Of a stretch of 33,535 nt of DNA, positions 15,516 to 24,071 are shown piece by piece (the first letter of the stretch is position 1; each line of letters opens with the position of its first letter). The stretch is from a virus. Below the pieces are notes generated by a model. That model made no database searches, was not told the DNA's origin, and was given only the letters and a program-made list of their open reading frames with translations. Made by a program: the position numbers and the translations under genes. Location: positions 1 to 33,535 of the IMG/VR virus record IMGVR_UViG_3300042691_013543; one strand, given 5' to 3'.

Positions 15516-17636
15516 ATGTCATATGTACTTAATAGATACAATGGAAGTCAGATAGTAGTCTTAGAAGACGGCGTCTTAGACAACTCAACCAGCGTTAATC
15601 TCATTGGTCGAAATTATACCGGATACGGTAGTGTGCAAAATGAAAATTTTGTTTACTTATTAGAAAACTTTTCTAATTCGGCTCCTCCTATCCGTCCGTT
15701 GTCGGGCCAGCTTTGGTATAATAATGCAACAAATTCTTTAAAACTATATGACGGTGCTAATTGGAAATCGGCAGCTTCGGCAAACGTATCAACAACTACA
15801 CCGGTGGCAGCTACTGATGGAGATTTTTGGTTTAATTCTGCCATTAAACAATTGAGTGTATTCAATGATGGCGGGTGGAAAGTAATAGGCCCCGAAGGTG
15901 TTGCAGGATATGATTCAACTCAAACAGAAGCACTAGAGCTCACTGACAACAATACATTAAAACATCCAGTACTAGCTATCAATATTGATGGTGTAGTAGA
16001 AGCAATCTTTTCAAACGAACGATATACAATAGATGCAACGTCGGAAATTCCTGGATTTAGTTTGCTTGAGTCCGGCCTCAATATTAAAGACGGATCGTTT
16101 GTTCATGGAAATTTAAAAGGAAATGCTGACACAGCAACTTCACTTAAAAACACTCCTACTATTAACGGATTCTTATTCACAGGCGAAAACAATATAACTA
16201 TTAAATCGTCAACAGTTGGTACTCTAACACGAGGCGAGTATCTTGTAGGCGGCAATTTTGATGGTGCAGTTTCAAGAACATGGTCAGTTGATGCTGGTCC
16301 AGATTCACGTGCTGGCAAAATTGTTGCAAGAGATGCAGCCGGCGGATTTTCAGCAGTTACCGTTGCAGCAACAACAGTAGAAGCGACAACATTAAAAGGC
16401 AAAGTAGTTGCTCCTGCCGGATCTACCAGTACATTTGACATCATTCAAGCAAATACAGTTATTGGATCATCATTGGCAGGAAATGCATTTTCAGCAGATA
16501 GACTATCTTCGGTTCGTACTATTAATGATGTTGGATTTGATGGCACCGCAAATATTACAATTCCAGCAGATGCAAATACATTAACGGGCACTCGACTAAA
16601 TTTATCAGTGATCGAATCGTCGTTGACCACAGTAGGAACATTAAATTCTTTAAGAGTTGCTTCGTCGGGAATAACACTTGGATCTTCTAATGATTATCAA
16701 TTGTTAATCCAAGATTCTATATCGAAGATTATTACAACTCAAGATTTTCAAATCAGCGTGGCCGACAACGTATCTATTAGTGGGTATTCGGCAATCAATA
16801 TTAGACCTGGCGACGATGCTTACGGCGGTGACGATACTAATCCAACTGTCTATCCAAACGGACAGTGGAATCTTGCCGCTAAGTCTAATAGATTCAATAC
16901 AGTATATTCATCCACTTCGGATGCAATAACTACAAAAACTGATACGATTTTGCCTAGTACCACTGGAACCAATACTGTAACAGTTTCAAGCAATTTAGTA
17001 GTAGCTGGAAATTTTACAGTTCAGGGTTCTGTAACAACAATTAATTCAACACAAACCGCAATTCAAGACTTGTTAGTAACATTGGCCAAAGGCGCTGCAA
17101 CACCGGCAGCAGCAAACGGTGCTGGATTTGAAATTGATGGTGCCGGAGCAACATTTACGTATACAGTATCCGGCAATAAATGGAACATCAACAAAGACTT
17201 AGATGCAGGAGCCAACAATTTTATCACAACAGGCTCATTTATTGGTACAGCTACATCGGCAAGATATGCTGACTTAGCAGAAAATTATGTTGCTGACCAG
17301 CAATATGAGCCAGGAACTGTTTTAGAATTTGGCGGAGATTTCGAAGTCACTGTTGCTGAAGATGAAACACGTAGAGTAGCTGGAATTGTGTCAACAAATC
17401 CAGCATACTTAATGAACAGTGAATTAACAGGAAGTAATGTTGTTGCTGTGGCGTTACAGGGTCGTGTGCCTTGCAAAGTCCGTGGAACAATACGCAAAGG
17501 TGATATGCTAGTTAGTGGTGGAAGCGGATATGCTCGCCCTACACTAGACCCTAAGATTGGCACAATTATTGGTAAAGCCCTAGAAAACTTTGATGGAATT
17601 GAAGGTTTTATTGAAGTTGTTGTCGGCAGGGTCTAA
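15516..17636 (+). CDS. Tail fibre paralogue with ARYADLAE C-terminal domain
   Basis: 706 residues; AGGGG at 15503-15507, eight bases before ATG. Residues 1-130 carry the shared fibre domain (GRNYTGYGSVQNENFVYLLE, GQLWYNN, GDFWFNS, WKVIGPE). A long beta/Ala-Thr-rich stalk contains VVAGNFTVQGSVTTINSTQT. The last ~130 residues form a discrete domain starting at SARYADLAENY, with EPGTVLEFGG, VAGIVSTNPAYLMN, VALQGRVPCKVRG and KGDMLVSGGSGYA. It recurs at the end of the next gene. The VALQGRVP / KGDMLV arrangement looks like a compact beta-clip-like domain, but I do not assign it to a named family. Role: virion fibre; the C-terminal domain could be a tip, trimerisation or cleavage domain (inference). 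Confidence 0.88.
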   Translation: MSYVLNRYNGSQIVVLEDGVLDNSTSVNLIGRNYTGYGSVQNENFVYLLENFSNSAPPIRPLSGQLWYNNATNSLKLYDGANWKSAASANVSTTTPVAATDGDFWFNSAIKQLSVFNDGGWKVIGPEGVAGYDSTQTEALELTDNNTLKHPVLAINIDGVVEAIFSNERYTIDATSEIPGFSLLESGLNIKDGSFVHGNLKGNADTATSLKNTPTINGFLFTGENNITIKSSTVGTLTRGEYLVGGNFDGAVSRTWSVDAGPDSRAGKIVARDAAGGFSAVTVAATTVEATTLKGKVVAPAGSTSTFDIIQANTVIGSSLAGNAFSADRLSSVRTINDVGFDGTANITIPADANTLTGTRLNLSVIESSLTTVGTLNSLRVASSGITLGSSNDYQLLIQDSISKIITTQDFQISVADNVSISGYSAINIRPGDDAYGGDDTNPTVYPNGQWNLAAKSNRFNTVYSSTSDAITTKTDTILPSTTGTNTVTVSSNLVVAGNFTVQGSVTTINSTQTAIQDLLVTLAKGAATPAAANGAGFEIDGAGATFTYTVSGNKWNINKDLDAGANNFITTGSFIGTATSARYADLAENYVADQQYEPGTVLEFGGDFEVTVAEDETRRVAGIVSTNPAYLMNSELTGSNVVAVALQGRVPCKVRGTIRKGDMLVSGGSGYARPTLDPKIGTIIGKALENFDGIEGFIEVVVGRV

Positions 17637-17647
17637 AAAAAAGTACA

Positions 17648-17655
17648 GATAAATA
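17648..17655 (+). promoter_or_regulatory. T4-like late promoter box (GATAAATA)
   Basis: In the 42-base gap before the fourth fibre gene, GATAAATA matches TATAAATA at 7 of 8 positions. The ATG at 17679 follows 23 bases later, with GGAG at 17668-17671 as ribosome site. No hairpin terminator is evident in this gap. Confidence 0.55.
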
Positions 17656-17678
17656 ACAATAGATTATGGAGCAGAGCA

Positions 17679-19493
17679 ATGGCTTATCAGGTAAACAATT
17701 ATAACGGGTCAATTTTAACCACAGTAGAAGATGGTACTATTGACACCGCTACAGATCTAAGATTTGTAGGAAAGAACTATGCTGGATACGGGGAAATTCA
17801 AAATGAAAATTTCCTACATCTATTGCAAAACTTTTCTGGTACATCTGAGCCACCTAAATCCATAATCGGACAAATTTGGTATGATAGCAGCAGTAAAAAA
17901 TTAAAATTTTATGATGGTGTAAAATACAAAGTTGCCAGCGGCGCAGTAGTTAGCATAGATGCTCCTAGTGAATTAGCAGCAGGCGATTTATGGTTTAACG
18001 AATCATCTAAACAACTTTACACTTGGTCCGGAACAAATTTTGTACTAATTGGACCTGCAGCCACTCCTGACACAGGTGCCAGCGGAGCAGTTGGTAGAAC
18101 TATTGTTGATACGCTGGGAACACCTGTTCCTATCGTAGAATTACAAGCTGGCGGCGTAACTCTTGCAATAGTTAGCAAGGTTGATTTTGTTATTGGTAAC
18201 ATTAATCCTATTACTGGTTTTAATCGTGTTAAGAAAGGCATAACTTTAATTAACACAGACGCAACTACTGGAATTACATCAGCAACGTCACAACAATATT
18301 TTTGGGGTACTGCATCAAACTCACTTCAATTAGGTGGTCTTACCGCATCGTCGTTTTTAACAAAAGGCGATTTAAATTTTGAAGAACAAGTTTGGTTTAA
18401 AAATGATAACGGATTTTATCTAGGTGCTGCAAAAGAGTTATTAGTACATAAAGAAAGTCAAGATCCGTTTTTTGCTTCAATCAATGGAGACCCGTTAAGA
18501 GATGAGGATCAAGTAGTAATTGAACAACGACAAGTAGCTGCACCTGTTGTTTTTAGAGTAAGATTAAATGAAAATGAAAGTGCAAACGTTCTCAAGATTC
18601 GATCATCGGGATTGTATCCAGCATCTAATGCTACGTTAAAATTAGGCGGAGTTGATGGCGGTAAAACTAGAATTTGGTCTGAAGTAAATGCTTCAAATTT
18701 CTACGGGGTATTTAACGGAAACTTGATTGGAAATACCACAGGTAGTCATCGCGGCAACATTCAAGATTCAACAGGCTCAGTTGCATACGATTCCGCAAGT
18801 AAAATTTATTATGGTCAGCTTGGCACATTAGCAACTCGCTCGGTAGTATATGGCGACGTTTATGGAGACGTTAGAGGATCTGCACAGACAGCAGATACCA
18901 TTGCTAGTTATGCACCAAACATTAATGCAATTGCATCAACAGTTGCAATTAGAGATACCAGCGGAAATCTTAAAGCCACTAGTTTTATTGGCCCAGCTAC
19001 GCAGGCTGACTCGTTAAAAGTTGGTGCATCGTATAGAACTACATCAACTGCTGCTGATGCAAACACCATTGCTGCAAGAGATGTATCTGGTTACTTAACA
19101 GCAGAATTATTTGTAGGTACAGCTACAGCAGCTAGATACGCCGACTTGGCTGAAAAATATCTACCAGATACTGAGTATGCAGATGGAACTGTATTAACTA
19201 TTGGCGGTGAAAAAGAAGTTACTGCCTGCAAGTACGGTGATAGAGCTATCGGAGTAGTTTCGGCCAATCCAGCGTTTATGATGAACAAAGACTTAGAAGG
19301 CGGCATATATGTTGCTCTTAAAGGTCGTGTTCCGGTTAGAGTAGTTGGAGCAGTAGCCAAGGGTCAGCGATTAGTTGCTTCTAACAACGGATGTGCAGTC
19401 GGAGCAGTTCCTCACGCTAACGATGTATTTGCTATTGCTCTAGAAACAAATAGCGATATATCAGAAAAAATTATTGAAGCAGTTATATTATAA
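17679..19493 (+). CDS. Tail fibre paralogue with ARYADLAE C-terminal domain
   Basis: 604 residues; GGAG at 17668, seven bases before ATG. Residues 1-130 carry the shared fibre domain (GKNYAGYGEIQNENFLHLLQ, GQIWYDS, GDLWFNE, FVLIGPA). The stalk has repeated exchange-type phrases such as GTASNSLQLGGLTASSFLTK and FNGNLIGNTTGS, and two copies of an 'IAxRDxSGxL' unit (AIRDTSGNLKA, AARDVSGYLTA). The C-terminal domain begins at AARYADLAEKY and parallels that of the preceding gene (YADGTVLTIGG, IGVVSANPAFMMN, VALKGRVPVRVVG, KGQRLVAS). With its own late promoter box it may be made in a different amount from the first three fibres. The two ARYADLAE fibres may have arisen by duplication or tip swapping (inference). 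Confidence 0.88.
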   Translation: MAYQVNNYNGSILTTVEDGTIDTATDLRFVGKNYAGYGEIQNENFLHLLQNFSGTSEPPKSIIGQIWYDSSSKKLKFYDGVKYKVASGAVVSIDAPSELAAGDLWFNESSKQLYTWSGTNFVLIGPAATPDTGASGAVGRTIVDTLGTPVPIVELQAGGVTLAIVSKVDFVIGNINPITGFNRVKKGITLINTDATTGITSATSQQYFWGTASNSLQLGGLTASSFLTKGDLNFEEQVWFKNDNGFYLGAAKELLVHKESQDPFFASINGDPLRDEDQVVIEQRQVAAPVVFRVRLNENESANVLKIRSSGLYPASNATLKLGGVDGGKTRIWSEVNASNFYGVFNGNLIGNTTGSHRGNIQDSTGSVAYDSASKIYYGQLGTLATRSVVYGDVYGDVRGSAQTADTIASYAPNINAIASTVAIRDTSGNLKATSFIGPATQADSLKVGASYRTTSTAADANTIAARDVSGYLTAELFVGTATAARYADLAEKYLPDTEYADGTVLTIGGEKEVTACKYGDRAIGVVSANPAFMMNKDLEGGIYVALKGRVPVRVVGAVAKGQRLVASNNGCAVGAVPHANDVFAIALETNSDISEKIIEAVIL

Positions 19494-19502
19494 GGAAGAA
19501 TC

Positions 19503-20447
19503 ATGGCAGCAGGCGCAGGACAATTTATTGAAGCATCAGATTACAATACCATTAGAGCTAAGATAGCAGAAGTAATGGCAGTTGGATCTGCATCTTACGG
19601 ATACGGCCAAAATCTTATAAGTGATACTGTAGAATATGCTCCGCCAATTGGAATACCAACTGAAACACTAGCACAAAAAGCAAAAAGACAAATTACTAAA
19701 GCTCAATGGGATGCGTTGAGGTTTGATCTTATTAATGCTCGTGTGCATCAGTTAGATACTGTTCCTGTATTAACAGAAGTTTCAACGACAGATCCAATTA
19801 GATATGGCGCTTCTCATCCAAACAGTCAATACAATACAATGTCTGATCAAATTAGAACAGATAGATTTTTATTAGCACCTGGTCAATCTATAGTTACAGC
19901 AAGAGCTAACCGATCATTTACATCAGCATGGTCAAACACATTATCTTGCACGTTAACAGTAACATTTACCACAGCCGATCAAGCAAGATATTTTTGGAAC
20001 TCCGGCGGCCGCATTAGATTTTTATCAGCAAGAACTGGCGGTGCATCAGTTGCACAAAACACATCATGGACTAGTCTTTTAGATTCGGTAGGATCTATTG
20101 ATTTTAGTGCCACATCAGCTGGATTAACAGCGTATAATCTTACAGCAAATTACCAAAATTGGAAAACAAGTGCATCTTCAAACCCATACCAGAGCAACAC
20201 ATATTCTATACAGGTAAAGTCAGACGTTGCTAATTCTGCAGGAAATGCAAGAATTTTTTATTTTAATATTGTTTGGATGGACGGATATGTTGATCCGGGA
20301 ACGCCTGCTCCTGGCGATCAAGTAGACGGCACGTTAACATTAAATGTATCTGAAATCCGTGCATCCGGTGCATTGTATCCAGCATTAATTCCCGGATCGT
20401 TTGCCATTACTCCACCGTCATCATATTCATTAACCAGCATTTCTTAA
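19503..20447 (+). CDS. Conserved phage structural-type protein, paralogue A
   Basis: 314 residues; AAGGAA overlapping the previous stop gives a good ribosome site before ATG. It shares a common plan with the next gene: an alpha-helical start (EASDYNTIRAKIAE), GYGQ, KAQWDALRFDLINARVHQ, YGASHPNSQYNT, FTTADQARYFWNSGGRIRF, NIVWMDGYVDP, and a C-terminus with VSEIRASGALYPALIPGSF. Mostly beta after residue 140; no signal peptide or membrane segment. No enzyme motif is recognised. Its place inside the fibre cluster suggests a virion component or fibre accessory, but I cannot name its function. Confidence 0.85.
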   Translation: MAAGAGQFIEASDYNTIRAKIAEVMAVGSASYGYGQNLISDTVEYAPPIGIPTETLAQKAKRQITKAQWDALRFDLINARVHQLDTVPVLTEVSTTDPIRYGASHPNSQYNTMSDQIRTDRFLLAPGQSIVTARANRSFTSAWSNTLSCTLTVTFTTADQARYFWNSGGRIRFLSARTGGASVAQNTSWTSLLDSVGSIDFSATSAGLTAYNLTANYQNWKTSASSNPYQSNTYSIQVKSDVANSAGNARIFYFNIVWMDGYVDPGTPAPGDQVDGTLTLNVSEIRASGALYPALIPGSFAITPPSSYSLTSIS

Positions 20448-20450
20448 TTG

Positions 20451-20458
20451 CTTAAATA
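20451..20458 (+). promoter_or_regulatory. T4-like late promoter box (CTTAAATA)
   Basis: CTTAAATA follows the stop of the 314-aa gene in a 29-base gap and matches TATAAATA at 6 of 8 positions. The ATG at 20477 is 18 bases downstream, with GGAG at 20466-20469 between them. Confidence 0.45.
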
Positions 20459-20476
20459 CTCAGTTGGAGAATAAGA

Positions 20477-21397
20477 ATGCCAGTTCATGATACAATCAGC
20501 GTACCGGATTATAATAATATACGAAATATTATAAATCCTGTTCTCGGCAACGGCGCCGGTACAGCTGGGTACGGCCAAACAGCACTGAGCACTACTACAG
20601 TCCTTGGAGATTCTGTATCTAAAAGTCAATGGGACAGACTCCGCTTTGACATAGTTAATGCTATTGTACATCAAAGCGGAGCGGTACCAAGTATTGTTAC
20701 AATCAATGAAGGCGATGTAATTTCTTACGGAGCAGCTCAACCTAATTTTCAGTATCTTACCTTGGCAAATCAAGCTAACACAAATAGATTTGATTTGGGA
20801 AACGGGCAGTATGCTACAGAAACTAAAGGCACAGCATCATATACTCCAACTTGGCAAAACTCAATTTCAACATCGTTTACAGTAACTTTTACAACAGGCG
20901 ACGCAGCTAGGCATTTCTTTAACACAGGCGGCAAGATTAGATTTGCATCCGCATTCACCCCCAGGGTTAGTAATGCCCAAAATAATGCTTGGCAAACATT
21001 GGCAAGTAATATGGGAACTGTTACTTTTGGTGGCAATTCTCCGTCTACAAATTTTTATTCGTTAACCAACTCACCTCAAACCTTTTATTCGATATCGTCA
21101 TCTACTTACACAAGTAATAATATATCATTAAGAGCTAGTTGTAATATTCCGTCTAATGCATCCGGCGGAGCAACAGTCATTACATTCACAGTAGTTTGGA
21201 CTGACGGATATGTGGATCCGGACATACTTGCTGGATACCCTCCTAACTTTAATCCGCCAGACGGTACTGTTCAGGGAACAATGGCATTAACCATAAGTCA
21301 ACTTCGAGCAGTTGGTGCATTGTACCCAGACCTAACTGCTAATTCTTTTTCAATTCCTTCTCCAATTTACGGTACAATTTCAATAACAGGCGTTTAA
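20477..21397 (+). CDS. Conserved phage structural-type protein, paralogue B
   Basis: 306 residues; GGAG at 20466, seven bases before ATG. It is a diverged duplicate of the preceding gene: VPDYNNIRNII, GYGQ, KSQWDRLRFDIVNAIVHQ, YGAAQPNFQYLT, FTTGDAARHFFNTGGKIRF, TVVWTDGYVDP and ISQLRAVGALYPDLTANSF are all collinear with paralogue A. The DNA is well diverged, so the duplication is old. A proline-rich insert after VDPDILAGYPPNFNPP is specific to this copy. Function unknown; the two may form a hetero-oligomer or alternate on the virion (inference). Confidence 0.85.
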   Translation: MPVHDTISVPDYNNIRNIINPVLGNGAGTAGYGQTALSTTTVLGDSVSKSQWDRLRFDIVNAIVHQSGAVPSIVTINEGDVISYGAAQPNFQYLTLANQANTNRFDLGNGQYATETKGTASYTPTWQNSISTSFTVTFTTGDAARHFFNTGGKIRFASAFTPRVSNAQNNAWQTLASNMGTVTFGGNSPSTNFYSLTNSPQTFYSISSSTYTSNNISLRASCNIPSNASGGATVITFTVVWTDGYVDPDILAGYPPNFNPPDGTVQGTMALTISQLRAVGALYPDLTANSFSIPSPIYGTISITGV

Positions 21398-21424
21398 AAA
21401 AATTTCCGCCCTGTAATATGGTCA

Positions 21425-21432
21425 CATAAATA
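21425..21432 (+). promoter_or_regulatory. T4-like late promoter box (CATAAATA) ahead of the modification island
   Basis: CATAAATA matches TATAAATA at 7 of 8 positions. It lies in the longest gap of the window (21398-21458, 61 bases), 26 bases before ATG 21459, with AGGAG at 21448-21452. No comparable gap exists downstream up to the right edge, so this box could drive the whole 12-kb gene chain. Confidence 0.55.
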
Positions 21433-21458
21433 AACTGACTATATTATAGGAGTAAACA

Positions 21459-21809
21459 ATGGAAGCTCTGTTAACTAACGCTTTAGATTTTTCCAATTAC
21501 AAACAAACACTTGCAATACAACGCAAGACTTTAAAAGAACGCATTGACGGCAAATTAACATTTGGTCACAACGGCGGCATCTTTAAAATCAATCAAACAC
21601 TAATAGCATTTGTACAATTTTTGATTAGTCAAGAAAGAACCGTGCGTGTGCCTATTATTGATGCAAACGAAAATCCTATTTTAATTGAAGATCTTGTTTC
21701 TTTTAAAGACGAAATATTAGATAGATATTTTACAGCTACTTACGAGTATTATGAAGAATACGAAAAAATTAAAAAAAGTAGATCTGTGGAAGCATTGGTT
21801 GATTTATGA
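21459..21809 (+). CDS. Small conserved hypothetical protein (116 aa)
   Basis: 116 residues with a strong AGGAG six bases before ATG. Mostly helical and charged: an N-terminal DFSNYKQTLAIQRKTLKERI helix, a short loop GHNGGIFKIN, a hydrophobic helix TLIAFVQFLI, a PIIDANENPILIEDL strand-turn, and a C-terminal helix rich in Tyr/Glu (YFTATYEYYEEYEKIKK). No catalytic motif, no cysteine, no signal peptide. It is the first gene after the late promoter and its TGA overlaps the next ATG by four bases. I do not recognise it. It could be a chaperone, adaptor or substrate for the enzymes downstream; nothing in the sequence decides between these. Confidence 0.8.
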   Translation: MEALLTNALDFSNYKQTLAIQRKTLKERIDGKLTFGHNGGIFKINQTLIAFVQFLISQERTVRVPIIDANENPILIEDLVSFKDEILDRYFTATYEYYEEYEKIKKSRSVEALVDL

Positions 21810-22666
21810 ATCGCGGCGGCCTAATATTTGCTCACAATAGTCGAGATGTTGATTACGCATTATTAGCAGTAATTTCGGGCGGTCTTGCAAAAAAACATCT
21901 TGAAATCCCGTTAACTCTTGTAACAGACATGTCTACGATTGCTTGGATGAAAGAGTCACAAATATGGGATAAAGCCAATTCTGTATTTGAAAAAATTATA
22001 TCAATTGAACGTCCGCCGACTACAAATACTCGCCGGTTAAATGACGGTACAGAATCTAAAACTGTTCCTTTTTTAAATGCCGGTAGGGCATCTGCTTGGG
22101 ATTTAACCCCATATGATCAAACATTATTATTAGATTGTGACTACTTGATTTTTTCAGATCAACTCAATAACTATTGGGACATGGAAGATAGTTTATTAAT
22201 TTCTAAATCTATGAATGATATCCAAGGAGATAGAATTGGATTTTTAGATAAGAATGTTTCCGAAACTGGCGTTCATTTATTTTGGGCAACCAACGTTATG
22301 TTTACCAAAAATCAAGAAAGCAAAACATTTTTTGATTTAGTAAAATATATTAGAGACAACTACAATCAATATAGTGATATCTATAGATTTGATTCTCGCC
22401 AATATCGTAATGATATTGCGTTTAGCGTAGCAAAACATTTTCTTGATGGATTTGAAACAAACTTTTTGAACACGTTACCACCGTTGTTAACAGTAGTAGA
22501 TACTGATATGTTGTTTGACATTAAAGATGGTAGATTAGTATTTCTTATTTCTGACAAGTTAAAAGAAGAAAAATTTACAGCATGCTCGATTAAAGATCAA
22601 GATGTACACGTGATGAATAAACAAAGTATTGTACGAAACAAAGATAAATTATTGGAGTTAATATGA
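21806..22666 (+). CDS. GT-A-like glycosyltransferase
   Basis: 286 residues. The N-terminus GLIFAHNSRDVDYALLAVIS and LEIPLTLVTD fit the first Rossmann-like strands of a GT-A enzyme. YDQTLLLDCDYLIFSD carries a D110-x-D112 motif in the position of the metal/nucleotide-sugar-binding DxD. A later ATNVMFTKN segment and DIAFSVAKHFLDG (acceptor-side D near residue 195) match the second half of nucleotide-diphospho-sugar transferases. No membrane segment, so a cytoplasmic phage enzyme. The start overlaps the upstream stop as ATGA and has only a poor ribosome site, implying translational coupling. Donor and acceptor sugars cannot be told. Confidence 0.7.
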   Translation: MNRGGLIFAHNSRDVDYALLAVISGGLAKKHLEIPLTLVTDMSTIAWMKESQIWDKANSVFEKIISIERPPTTNTRRLNDGTESKTVPFLNAGRASAWDLTPYDQTLLLDCDYLIFSDQLNNYWDMEDSLLISKSMNDIQGDRIGFLDKNVSETGVHLFWATNVMFTKNQESKTFFDLVKYIRDNYNQYSDIYRFDSRQYRNDIAFSVAKHFLDGFETNFLNTLPPLLTVVDTDMLFDIKDGRLVFLISDKLKEEKFTACSIKDQDVHVMNKQSIVRNKDKLLELI

Positions 22667-23502
22667 GCTTCGGATATTTAATTATTGTTGCAAAAAACGA
22701 CGATATAAACTACACTAAATTAGCGTATTCATTAGCACTTAGTATTAAAAATACACAACCAGACGGTTATAACAATGTAGCATTAGTTACTAATGATATT
22801 GAAGCAACTGAAGGTTTAAAATCAAAATGGGTATTTGATCACGTCATTGAGTGGGACAAAGAAGCAGGATGGGATGGGCGTAGTTGGATGGATCAGTTAA
22901 CCCCATTTGATAATACTATTTGTCTTGATGCTGATATGTTGTTTACTCGTGATGTTAGTCATTGGGCAAAATATTTTATTGAAAACAGCGAGTTGTATGT
23001 TGCTAACAATGCATTTACATATCGTGGAGAAATGGTAACTAACGACTTTTATCGTACAGCATTTACAAAAAACTTGTTACCTAACTTATATTCTTTTTAT
23101 ACATTCTTTAAAAAGGATTCAGAGTTAGCTAAAGAATTCTTTACTCTAGGTAGACATATTCTTAAAAATCCAACAGAATTTAAAAATATATTTTGTCTAC
23201 ATTTTAAACCCAAGGTCATTGGTACTGATGAAGCATTTGCTTTATCTGCAAAGATTTTAGATATTGTTGATGTAATTGCATACAAATTAGATTTTCCAAA
23301 AGTTGTACATATGAAACCAATGGTTCAAAATTGGCCATGGCCGTCTAACCAATGGACTGATCATGTGGGATTTTATTTTAACGTTGACAACGAAATTAAA
23401 ATTGGAAATTTTAAACAAACAGACATTGTGCATTATGTAGAAAAACAACTGATTACCGAAGAAATAATCAGCTTACAGGAAGAAAAATTATGGCAGAAAT
23501 AG
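22663..23502 (+). CDS. GT-A-like glycosyltransferase
   Basis: 279 residues; GGAG at 22654 before an ATGA overlap with the previous gene. It has the same plan as its neighbour: FGYLIIVAKNDDINYTKLAY start, NVALVTND, then FDNTICLDADMLF with D89-A-D91 as DxD. YVANNAFTYRG follows, and later FKPKVIGTDEAFALSAKIL, whose TDE could hold a catalytic-side acid. The C-terminal VVHMKPMVQNWPWPSNQW has the His-Met-Lys and Trp-rich end often seen in glycogenin/GT8-like enzymes. A nucleotide-sugar-dependent transferase is likely; the sugar is unknown. Together with the gene before it, this is a probable ancient duplication. Confidence 0.72.
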   Translation: MSFGYLIIVAKNDDINYTKLAYSLALSIKNTQPDGYNNVALVTNDIEATEGLKSKWVFDHVIEWDKEAGWDGRSWMDQLTPFDNTICLDADMLFTRDVSHWAKYFIENSELYVANNAFTYRGEMVTNDFYRTAFTKNLLPNLYSFYTFFKKDSELAKEFFTLGRHILKNPTEFKNIFCLHFKPKVIGTDEAFALSAKILDIVDVIAYKLDFPKVVHMKPMVQNWPWPSNQWTDHVGFYFNVDNEIKIGNFKQTDIVHYVEKQLITEEIISLQEEKLWQK

Positions 23503-24071
23503 ACTTTGACGAATGGTTGGCAAATTATAAACCACCTGAAATAAAATATTATGCAATGTTTGATACTACCACTGGTGAAGTAACAGGGCTGTATCCATCA
23601 ACTGCATTGCCTGATACAGAAAATTTTGTTTCGGTAGATGTCGAGACTGCTCATTTGATCAACGAAGGAAAGGTGAGTTTAAATTCTTGTTTTGTTGACA
23701 TTGCATCGGGCTCGTTTGAAATTGCCGAAATAAAACGATTAACAAAAATTGATGATGTGTTACATAGAATCATGGATCGCATGTATGCTGAATTATTAGA
23801 GCCGGATGTGTTAGTAACTCAAAAAGACAATTCGTTGACTTTTATGATATCAAAAAAATATAAAACACGTAAAATACACTGGGCCGAAAATACTGAAATG
23901 TCGTTCCTCATCACAGAATATAACGACCCTAATATTGTTAAACACACAATTAAGTTTTCTATTAGTGACTTGATTAAAAACAAACAAATTTTTAAAGATT
24001 TAAATCTTGATAAAAAATTTAGTATCTATACAAAAAGATTATTTCCTGTTTACCTATTTGACAAAAAATGA
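23490..24071 (+). CDS. Conserved hypothetical protein (193 aa)
   Basis: 193 residues; AGGA about nine bases before ATG. Overlaps the glycosyltransferase by 13 bases and the next gene by four. N-terminal WLANYKPPEIKYYAMFDTTTGEVTGLYP and FVSVDVETAHLINEGKVSL form a small beta domain. A helix (DDVLHRIMDRMYAEL) and a beta C-terminal half rich in Lys/Phe follow (VTQKDNSLTFMISKKY, SFLITEYNDPN, YTKRLFPVYLFDKK). No DxD, cysteine cluster or membrane segment. I do not recognise the family. Being locked between glycosyltransferases it may be an adaptor, acceptor or scaffold for them (inference). Confidence 0.78.
   Translation: MAEIDFDEWLANYKPPEIKYYAMFDTTTGEVTGLYPSTALPDTENFVSVDVETAHLINEGKVSLNSCFVDIASGSFEIAEIKRLTKIDDVLHRIMDRMYAELLEPDVLVTQKDNSLTFMISKKYKTRKIHWAENTEMSFLITEYNDPNIVKHTIKFSISDLIKNKQIFKDLNLDKKFSIYTKRLFPVYLFDKK

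Noticed and set aside
21389-21410. GGCG...CGCC inverted repeat with A/T-rich centre after the paralogue B stop, as a terminator
   Set aside because: Only four G/C pairs, an asymmetrical bulge, and no T-run afterwards; too weak to call.
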